A stretch of DNA of 64,000 bases from Tubiluchus corallicola. Lineage: Eukaryota > Priapulida > Priapulimorpha > Priapulimorphida > Tubiluchidae. The notes beneath the pieces were generated by a model, which saw nothing but the letters and a program-made list of their open reading frames with translations, searched no databases and was not told the DNA's origin. Shown here piece by piece: positions 1 through 8,200 of this stretch. Location: assembly GCA_030141605.1 (NCBI GenBank), contig JAQGDQ010000004.1, positions 1,488,001 through 1,552,000 on the forward strand, written 5' to 3'. Numbering within the stretch: the stretch's first letter is position 1; every line of letters starts with the position of its first letter. A program made the position numbers and the translations under genes.

Positions 1-118
1 TAGTAATGAACAAAAAAAAAGAAAAAGGGAAAAAATAAATAACTGGAAATGGCTGGATAACTAAATGTGTTTAAAAAAAATAGTATATCAACTGATAATA
101 GATCAAAAAGGCATATTA
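1..118. other. Non-coding edge, presumed CFAP52 intron 2
   Basis: This is A+T-rich sequence with short A runs. I see no exon here. CFAP52 exon 3, which should follow exon 2 on the minus strand, is not recognisable here or anywhere else left of 3384, so it must lie beyond the window edge. Confidence 0.5.
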
Positions 119-213
119 AGCAGCCACTGACATGATGGTTCGTCCATATAATTAAATTCGCTAAGAGTCGAGACCATGATCTATAGAAGCTGAAATTTCC
201 GGTCTTTCATTAA

Positions 214-373
214 TGTAGTATCTTAATATTAGGCCATCTAGGATATACTGTATAATGCTGCCACCTGTCAGCAGTTAAGTAAAGCGAGACAGAGTTGTAA
301 GATTGGGCTTGAACAATAGTTGTGTTGTACTCCCATCAAATCAGAATTGTTACATCGTCTAATTATAAAATCT
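214..373 (+). repeat. 5' LTR of the gypsy element
   Basis: 160 bp beginning TGTAGT. It matches the 3' LTR at 2832-2991 along its whole length with scattered substitutions, and both copies end with the same TTATAAAATCT. A possible degenerate primer-binding site (TTTGTGGCAAAAGTG) follows at about 372-386. The polyadenylation hexamer present in the 3' copy (ACAATAAAG) is altered here to ACAATAG. Confidence 0.85.
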
Positions 374-470
374 TTGTGGCAAAAGTGTCGAAGCTGAATA
401 TTTAGTCGTACCTGGAAATGCACCTACACTTTTTAGTTATTCTACAGCTACGGACTTAAATCTTATTCAT

Positions 471-857
471 GTGGTCAATTCAATCTCAGACACTGAAGAC
501 AATATCGTACAAGAATTTGATTCAATGTTCCATGGACTTGGTAAGTTGAAGAACTATCAGCTGAAACTGCATATCGATAAAAATGTTATCCCAAAGGCAC
601 AGCGTCAATACTGCATCCCATTTCTCATGCGAGAGAAAGTAGAAGCGGCAATCAAAGAGTTGGAAGACCAAGCCATCATTGAAGAAGTCACAGGACCGAC
701 ACCATGGGTATCGCCAACAGTTCCAGTGCCGAAAGGTGAGAGAAGGCAAGTGAGGCTATGTGTATATATGACAGCCCCAAATGAAGCAATCAAGCGTGAA
801 TGCCATGTGACTCCAACATTTGATGACATAGTGTGCCAACAAGGGGTATCATCAGAT
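471..857 (+). pseudogene. Gypsy reverse transcriptase fragment (N-terminal part)
   Basis: The reading frame matches the start of gypsy reverse transcriptase. It carries the conserved stretch around a Gly-Pro-Thr-Pro-Trp-Val-Ser-Pro motif (about residues 78-85 of the open frame) and the following R-L-C-V-Y-M segment, where functional elements usually have C-V-D-M; the Asp is therefore Tyr. The frame stops at 858-860. The palm region with the YxDD catalytic pair is absent, because the sequence jumps to RNase H within about 120 bp. The frame begins without a convincing ATG, as expected for an internal piece of Pol. Dead relic. Confidence 0.8.
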
Positions 858-977
858 TGAACTGCATTCGGACTCCAGATACATCACCACATTTGTGACA
901 CACTGTGACCTACAGAGGACTCCTCAGAGCACTCACCAGGAAAGAGAGCAAATGGGCACGGACAGATAGCCATAAAA

Positions 978-1560
978 GTGCATTCAAAGCAATCAAAGAC
1001 AGCCTCTGCATCAGCGAAAACAGATATAATCTGTGATGGCAGCCCAGTGGGCATAGGAGCAATCTTAGTTCAGAAATCATTACATTTGCAACCTAGAGTC
1101 ATTGCTTATGCCAGTAAAGCCCTCAGCGATGTCCAACAGAGGTACAGCCAGATCGAGCGTGAGGTCTTAGCAGTTGTATGGGCAATCAGCCATTTTCGAC
1201 TTTATGTTTATGGCAAAGAATTCTCCGTGATAATAAACCACAAACCGCTTATTCCTCTTTTCAATAAACCAACAGCGAAGCCACCACCAAGGATTACTAG
1301 ATGTATTTTGGGGTTACAGACCTAAGCATTTCAGCTTAGATATCAACCAGGAGCAAGTAACCCAGCTCATTACCTGTCATGTCATCCTAACCAACATCTA
1401 GAGACAAAATGTGACATAATCGAAGAGAGTGCAGAAAAATTTGTAAACTTTTGTGCTCAGTTCAGCATTCCTAAATATCCATCTATCAAGGAAATCGCAG
1501 CTGCTACTCAAGCAGACGAAATTTTGAAAGCAGTAATCAACAAAGTGCAGTCCAAGAAGT
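978..1560 (+). pseudogene. Gypsy RNase H fragment and connection region
   Basis: The frame resembles the Ty3/gypsy RNase H domain. It includes D-G-S-P-V-G-I-G-A-I-L-V-Q, R-V-I-A-Y-A-S-K-A-L, the E-R-E-V-L-A-V-V-W-A helix and H-K-P-L-I-P-L-F. The first motif normally reads D-A-S and is D-G-S here, and the usual T-D-H-K-P is N-H-K-P, so an acidic catalytic residue is lost. A stop codon at 1323-1325 interrupts the frame just before the usual Y-x-P-G sequence, which continues in the same frame to about 1560. It shares a frame with the reverse-transcriptase fragment upstream but not with integrase downstream. Confidence 0.8.
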
Positions 1561-1633
1561 GGTGAGTAAGAGTGCAACACTCGAATGTATCTGACGGTCA
1601 GTTGCAATCGTATATAATGTCGCAAATGAGCTG

Positions 1634-2722
1634 TTGTATTCAAACCAACATCTTGTGCTACTAGCGAGTCTTCAGAAGCGAGCATTACACATTGCGCACG
1701 AAACACATCAAGAAATAACTAAAACAAAAGCCATGGTAAGGGAGAAAATCTGGTTCCCAGGCATTGATCGTAAAGTTGAACGACTCCTTCAGTCATGTCC
1801 TGTATGTCAAGCAGTAGATGACCAGAAACCAGGTGAACCCATTTGTATAACTGACAGTCCAGAAGATGTGTGGACCAATGTATCAATTGACTTTTATGGG
1901 CCAGTGCATGACAAATATGATCTAGTTGCCATCGATGATCTATCCACGTATATTAAGTGTGAGTTTCTATCCTCCATGCCAGCCTTTTGTACCACAACAG
2001 CCCTTGATAAGATATTCGCAGTATATGGAATACCTCATGTTGTCTAATCAGACAATGGACTGCCAATCTTCAGTGAAGAATTCAGGAAGTTCGCAGCATA
2101 TCTTGGATTTAAACACCAGCGTGTCACTCCACTTTGGCCAGCTGGAAATGGTCAAGTTGAGAGAGTGATGAGAAGCATCAAGAAAGTGCAACAGTGTGCA
2201 AAGCTCGAAGGCAAACCATTCAAGCAGAGTCGATGTCAATACCTGAAAGACTACCGTACTACACCACACAGAACTACAGGAATAGTGCCTGCTGACATCA
2301 TCTTTGGAAGAAAGGTAACCAATAGACTCCCGTCAGTTGACATCCCAGAATCAGCAATGCTATCTACTGCTAAAGAGAAGAACCAATTAGAAAAAGAGAG
2401 GCGACAGATGTATTATCCTTCACATAATAGCAATCGATATCGAAATGTAAAATTTCATATTGGACACAGTATTCTTGTTTGTCAGCATGGGTACCTAAAC
2501 AAATCAAGTTCTCAGTGTGATCCAAATCCATACAAGATTGTAGATATAGCGGGCAGTAGGATCACTTGTGAAAGAAAAGGTAAACGTGTAATGCGCAACA
2601 ATATGTTCTTGAAGAAGGTTCCATACAGTAATTACAAATGGGAAATGATGGGTGATGATGATGACGACAACGATGACGTTGATATAGTGCGTCGAGCAGC
2701 CAACAGTGACGTAAATCAATGA
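1634..2722 (+). pseudogene. Gypsy integrase relic
   Basis: One frame runs from 1634 to 2722, broken by a single stop at 2045-2047. It starts with the zinc-binding HHCC module (H-x3-H, then C-x2-C at about residues 55-58). Next comes the rve core: a first Asp in S-I-D-F-Y-G-P, a second Asp in S-D-N-G-L-P directly after the stop, and the Glu in N-G-Q-V-E-R. The C-terminal part contains the D-Y-R-T-T-P-H motif typical of gypsy integrases. No chromodomain is seen. An Asp-rich tail occupies the last 30 residues. The acidic triad is present but the stop disables the protein. Confidence 0.82.
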
Positions 2723-2831
2723 GGTGAGATGCAACAACACCAAGTTATAATGCTGAGGTTGCAACCCAGAAGAATAAAAAGACCTGTTCAGAGATTAATA
2801 GAAGAAATTTAATCTAAACGAAGGGAGGAAA

Positions 2832-2991
2832 TGTAGTGTCTTAATATTAGGCCATCTAGGATATACTGTATAGTGCTGCCACCTGTCGGCACGTAAGTAG
2901 AGCGAGACAGAGTTGTAAAATTGGGCTTGAACAATAAAGTTGTTTTACTCCCTTCAAATCAGTATCGTTACATCGTCTAATTATAAAATCT
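2832..2991 (+). repeat. 3' LTR of the gypsy element
   Basis: 160-bp partner of 214-373, directly preceded by the purine tract AAGGGAGGAAA (2821-2831). It keeps an AATAAA signal in ACAATAAAG at about 2931-2939. The 4-5 bases outside the two LTRs (TTAA on the left, AAAA on the right) give no clean target duplication. Confidence 0.85.
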
Positions 2992-3383
2992 AAAACTTAC
3001 CAGTAATTAATAACCATGTTATAATTAATTATATAGATCACACACATATACATATGGATGAACCATGGTATTAGTTGCTGTTTTTATGTTATTCTATTTA
3101 GTCAGACAGAGGTTCCCCAGTGACAAATCTTCTGCTGTGAAAGATCACTTAATGGATTAATAAATAAATGTAATATTCCAAAATAAACAATTTACGTAAA
3201 TATAGAGAGCTAAGTACTAACTTATCTTATATTTATTTTCTCATAAAAATTACTTATTAGGTGAACTTCATGCTTTCATTAGGCTTATACAAATGGTTTG
3301 TTTACAGTTAAATACAGATTTACCATAAACGCGTACTACAGTCATGCTATATTATGATAAGTTAATGTATTAAATATGCTTAC

Positions 3384-3583
3384 TTTAAATCCCATATGAG
3401 TTCTCTGTCCAGCTGCTACAAATTTGCCAGATTTAGAAATTTTTAAGCAAGAAACATTCTTTGTGTGTCCCTTGAGAAATGTTTGTGAAGTTTCCACGAT
3501 GTTCAGCACAACAACTGTACAACCGAGTGGATAAACAAGATGCACATTATCTGGATGAACTTTAAGTCCAGCTGGCACCGTAC
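3384..3583 (-). CDS. CFAP52: CFAP52 coding exon 2
   Basis: 200 nt with acceptor CTTGCAG and donor GTAAGC. It completes the split Gly codon and ends in phase 0 after M-G-F-K, the place where vertebrate CFAP52 continues with its first WD blade. Confidence 0.88.
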
Positions 3584-4855
3584 CTGCAAGGTGATTTAAT
3601 AATATAGGCATAGCTACAAACAGAACTAAAAAAAACGTAAACAAACAAAATAAACTACAAATTTCATTGTTTATTAGATAAAAATAATAAAATACTTTTT
3701 GTGATTTAAAAAAAATAATTTTGGGTTACAATAGTTGATACACGATGATAATTTTTCAAAGAAAAACATAAGCAGGGTAAATAACACATGTAGAAAAAAA
3801 TGAAATATGTATAAATTATGATTATTTATAATTTTGAGAAGCCTGCCAACCATTTGATGCAAAAATGAGTGTGAAATGTAGAAAGCCTGGGGACTATTTC
3901 ACCCCTGGCAGGGGTCCAACGGACAAATTAATACCTCAGAACTTTTTATTTTGTGTGTCAAAATTGAAGTATAAAAGAATAAGACAAAAATTTAAAAAAA
4001 TTAGAGCACTATGCTATTATGTTCTTTCGTATACAAGAAAAAAGGCTTAATAGCACCCATAAATGATTAACTTTCAATTTCAATACACTTTAGTATAATA
4101 TATAAGCTGTGACATGCATGCATGTTACTGTATTGAGAGTATTGTTACTACTTGTGCATTGATTGGTGCTGACGCAAAGGAAGCCAGGTGATTTTGCAAA
4201 CTTGAGTGGGATGTTGTGGAACTGAAATTTGATGCGTGTGTGCATGTGAAAGTCTTGAAATGCATATGACACACATCTATAATGTGTGAAAGTTGGCATT
4301 TGGTCTGTTCAATTCAATTCAGTTCAGTGTATGGTGCAAATATGCAAATATGGACAATATTACATACATTACTAGCAACTACAAGATAAAAAGAAAAAAT
4401 ATATACCTCAGAATACATATATACTACTATACTAAAGTTAAGAATAAGAGTGCATTTTTTTATTACTCAGTATCAGGTTAGTGATGATTTGAGAAAGCAA
4501 TAAATTATCTTCTCTTAAGTCCTCTAGGCTCTATATAATCGACATAATCTGATTGAAATACGGTACTGTAGATTATTTTTCAATCATGTTTACCTACTAC
4601 TTGTTGTATGGTAGGAATAAAAAGATTCTAATTTACATACTCTTACATCAATAAGTATTAAAGGGAAGAGGAAGCCCTATTACTGTTAATAGCAAAAATA
4701 CCTGAATGAAAGAATAAAATTCGAAGTTCAACGGATTACACATAAATATACTTACCATCAAATCCAATTATAGAATGCAGTTTTAATTTGTCAACTTCAT
4801 GAATGTTACTATCATTCTCGTCTGTTACTTTATTCGTTTGCAATTGGCTTGCCAT
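3384..4855 (-). CDS. CFAP52: CFAP52 (WDR16) cilia- and flagella-associated WD-repeat protein, N-terminal part
   Basis: Two minus-strand exons join in phase: exon 1 at 4855-4756 and exon 2 at 3583-3384, together 300 nt coding for exactly 100 residues. The run around residues 36-100 (V-P-A-G-L-K-V-H-P-D, Y-P-L-G-C-T-V, G-H-T-K-N-V-S-C-L, M-G-F-K) matches the N-terminus of vertebrate CFAP52. That family forms WD-repeat propellers, is an inner protein of axonemal doublet microtubules and is needed for motile cilia. The remaining exons, most of the two seven-bladed propellers, lie left of the window. The gene shares a 185-bp head-to-head interval with SELENOT. A gypsy relic occupies the visible part of intron 2. 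Confidence 0.88.
3584..4755 (-). other. CFAP52 intron 1, no further features
   Basis: A GT-AG intron on the minus strand. I see only A+T-rich unique-looking sequence, with no recognisable repeat family or RNA gene. Confidence 0.6.
4756..4855 (-). CDS. CFAP52: CFAP52 coding exon 1
   Basis: Starts at the ATG on 4855-4853 and encodes 33 residues (beginning M-A-S-Q-L) plus the first base of a Gly codon. The donor is GTAAGTAT. The segment L-H-S-I-I-G-F-D-G resembles the D-A-V-I-G-F-N-G end of the human N-terminus. Confidence 0.85.
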
Positions 4856-5040
4856 TTTGCACTAAAACGTAAAATGTATCTTTACCACTCAGGCCTCATT
4901 AAACCTCGGACTTGTGTTAACAACTTTTACTAAAATTTATACAGCGCAGTTACTAAGGACGCGAGCAAACAGCTCATTCGCCCTCTACTGCAAATTTTGT
5001 GAAACCTTTGATGGACAAATTTGACAAGAGAACATCGACT
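4856..5040. promoter_or_regulatory. Shared divergent promoter of CFAP52 and SELENOT
   Basis: The two start codons are 185 bp apart on opposite strands, so both promoters and 5' leaders must share this interval. No TATA box is evident. At 4949-4960, GTTACTAAGGAC fits the palindromic RFX X-box consensus RYYNYY-RRNRAC with zero spacing, a site class common upstream of ciliary genes. Because the consensus is loose, this single match is only suggestive. Assignment as a promoter is inferred from geometry. Confidence 0.6.
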
Positions 5041-5207
5041 ATGGCTGGTGTAACATGGTGTTTTATGCGTTTTTCTTGTTTAATTTTACTTTTTTGTATT
5101 ATAGGAAATAAGTATTTGGGCTCTTTCTCGTCAAACGCACTAAGTAGTGACAAACAGTTTCCCCCGATGCAGCAATTTGCTGCGCCTACAATTAAATTTT
5201 TATTTTG
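5041..5207 (+). CDS. SELENOT: SELENOT exon 1 (signal peptide to first half of the Cys codon)
   Basis: Encodes 55 residues plus TG, the first two bases of Cys56. The donor is GTAGGT at 5208. The segment T-I-K-F-L-F lines up with the L-L-K-F-Q-I strand before the CxxU motif in human SELENOT. Read straight through the donor, the same bases would give Trp and then a stop. Confidence 0.9.
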
Positions 5208-8200
5208 GTAGGTGGTGGTTATTATACTTAAGTTATAGACCTGTGTTTTTATTGCTTCCATTTTTATTGCCAATGTTTTTTACTTAGTACTAGCGTAGTA
5301 AACTGAATTGGATTGAATATGAACTTACGAATATATACATATTACGTTTCAATTCATAGCTTCTCTACTCGGTATACTGCTTGAATTAAATTAAAATTAA
5401 AGGAAGATGATGATTGTTCCGATGATCAGAATACTGAATTTGCGAGATGCTCTTCTGGTCATTGGAATTGGGAGTTTGCTTTGTTCAAGTTCCGATCATC
5501 AGAACTGAATTTGCTGTGCACAATTTCCGATCATCGGAAAATTTAATTTGTTAGTCTAACAATCTAACAGTCTTCGAATAATCTAACACAGCTATACTAT
5601 TATATCCTGCACTCGAATCAACTACGACCTGAATTGGTACTGGCAGCCAAGATGCTCTGAACACCACTCTTACCTGGAAAGGCAGCCAACAGAAAATGCA
5701 GTAGCCCAACATTCCTACTGTCCCTATCCCAGGCAATGAGCTTATGTATGCACAACCATGAGGATATTTTTGCTCAAAAAAGCCAATGGGTATAGATTCT
5801 TTAAAACTGATTTGAAATAAGGTTTGCTGTGAAAATATTAGAAATTTGTGAGGTTATGGCTGCTTTACTTATACTTAACAAAGCACAGTAAAGCGCTTTT
5901 AAACCTACCCCACCCCTCCTGAAAATAGAAGTGTCCGTCTGCTGTGCTAGACAGTGCAGTATTGCTGGGAAAAAAGTTGTCTTGGAACAGAACATTAAGA
6001 AACAGGTTGGAAGTTTAGGTTTTCATCATTTTATTGCAAACATACATTTTAGAAAATATAACTAGATGAGATAATGATAAAACACAATGAAGACCATAAA
6101 GCATTTATGCAGTGCATTTCAAAGGAGTAAAAATGTAATTTTAGTCAAGGACATTTTTACAAAAATGTTTGATTTGCTGAAGAGTTTGTGCTTCTTTTCA
6201 GAATTTATCCGCAGATTTCACAAAGTTGGACTTTATAAAGTACACTTTAGAATCCTTTAATAAATTACCAGAGCAGGAATTGTTCTGCTTCCTCGTGATA
6301 ATGTGTTAAATTCATCAAATTGAAGGGTCTAGCACATTGAATTCTTTAGTAAGGAGACAAAATATGTAAGCAAAGTGTATGCAAAATAGTCTCAAATCTC
6401 TAAATGCTTATAATTTGTTTTTAAATGCATCGTAATCAGTTGTAATATTTGCAGGAAATATTATGCATTCATATTTGCTTTCACCAAGTTTAGCATTAAT
6501 AAAACTGTAGTGATATAAGTTGGTATGTGCACAATTCTTGTAGAATTTCATATTCTGGCCCGTTGTAGATGAATAATAGAAGTATAAGTGAGAGTTAAAT
6601 TGCTGAAGCCATTAAAGATCTTGAACATTTTAATAACTTTCAATGTACATGTGGCATGCCATTATTGAAGTGAGGGTATCAAACTTCACAGTCATGGGAA
6701 AGGTGAGAACAAACAACTGAGACGTAGTTCTAAGTAAAATAAGATATTTAAATTTTGATGTGACGTTTCTAGATACCTGACCAAGAAGCTGATTACGTTT
6801 ATCAACCTTTAATATATGTTGAAATTAATGAAGTTTGGCACACTATAAGTTACTAGTCCTTAACTAGTTGCTAGTCGAAAGTTGGACAATTTGCAAAAAT
6901 TGGTATTTGCCTACCCACCTGCACAATATACTTAAAATGTAATAAGAAAACAGAGAACCAACCAGTTAAATCAGTCAAGCCCATTTAAATTTGTTTGTTT
7001 GATGATGTGTAATTTGCTAACCTTATACATTTTTGTTTAAATAGTTAACGTATTTTTGCTTGTTTTCTATTTATTTGGCCACAGAAAAATTGTTTTTGTC
7101 GTACCTCTTGAGCTCAAAAGGTGTCAGTTGGGATGGAGGAAAAATATAGTTTTGGAAAGCTTTTAAAGCTTTGTGAATGTTTAAAGAGGAATCGTGGAAC
7201 ATTTAAAATCAGTTGTAATCAAAATTTCTTTATTTCCCACTGGTTAGCAGTGATGTTTTAAATATTTTCTGTGAACATTTTTTCTTGCTTTGTTTTTTAG
7301 TTTTTGTTTTGCATTACTAAATTATCGTATAATTATCGATTATGGTATAGTCTCTTTTTTGTACGGTTTGAACATACGTTCCGATAATTATGGTATAAGT
7401 GGGAACATTATTCGGCCAGTAATACACTGATTTTGCCAAAATACGATACTTTTTAGCTTGCAATGCGATAATCAGCATTTTACGAAATGGCAACACTGGC
7501 CGAAGCTGCACCCTTGCCGAAACAACAATGTTATAATAATTGTTGTGTTTTACCTTTAAATTAAAGAGATACAGTACGCTTTTATGTGACTGCGTCAATT
7601 AAGTATGTGAATGTGCAAAGAAATATAAAATTCCCAGCCGAGCGCGGGTTAAAAAAATATTACCAGTGCGATTAGACGTTAACAGAAGTATTTTTATTGT
7701 CAACCTTGCTAATGCAAAAAGTGCACCAGTCCGTGATTGGTTCATTTGGCTTTAATTATCCATAACATGCAAGCGAACAAATGCTTGCTTGCACATGTGT
7801 AGAATTACAATTACTAGGTCTGTCTCTCATGGATACCTGCAGGATGCAAAAATACATTATATTTTATGTATGTGTGCTAATTTGTAAAAAAAGAACCAAA
7901 ACTACGTTTAAAAACACGTGTACACTGTCCAATGTATGAACAAATAATTATTGTCTTGTGTGATTTAGCTACTCGTCTGTCGATTTAGTAACTTTACTAA
8001 ACTTTAACATTTAACATTTTTGCAATTCATATTAATGCTAGCAGGAGAGTGTGAATTGAACTCCTTTGTTTAAAATGAAGAATCTTGGGTTTAGAAAATA
8101 GTCCAAGGTTAATCTCTTCACTAATTGTCCTTACTAACAAAAGTAATAGTATTATAAAAAAGAATGAACTCTTTTTTAGTATACTTTAGTTAATTTTGCA

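Larger units (their letters stand above)
214..2991 (+). mobile_element. Degenerate Ty3/gypsy (Metaviridae) LTR retrotransposon
   Basis: Two 160-bp direct repeats (214-373 and 2832-2991) bound about 2.46 kb of internal sequence. A purine-rich tract (2821-2831) directly precedes the right LTR. Inside, in the usual Pol order, are the N-terminal part of reverse transcriptase, RNase H and integrase. Gag, protease and the catalytic part of reverse transcriptase are missing. The order RT-RNaseH-IN is diagnostic of Ty3/gypsy. Protein similarity recalls the mag/SURL type of marine invertebrates, but that sub-assignment is from memory of the family. The element has in-frame stops and cannot encode a working polyprotein. 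It lies antisense in CFAP52 intron 2. Confidence 0.85.
119..3082. mobile_element. Possible older inverted-repeat element split by a gypsy element
   Basis: Positions 119-149 and the reverse complement of 3052-3082 agree at 24 of 31 bases. They share a core reading ATGGTTC(G/A)TCCATAT. A further shared word, GATCTATA, occurs on the inner side of both arms. Between the arms lies the LTR retroelement at 214-2991. Most differences are transitions, which suits an old element. The simplest reading is a MITE-like hairpin element that later received the retroelement. I found no target duplication outside the arms and cannot name a superfamily. Confidence 0.4.
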
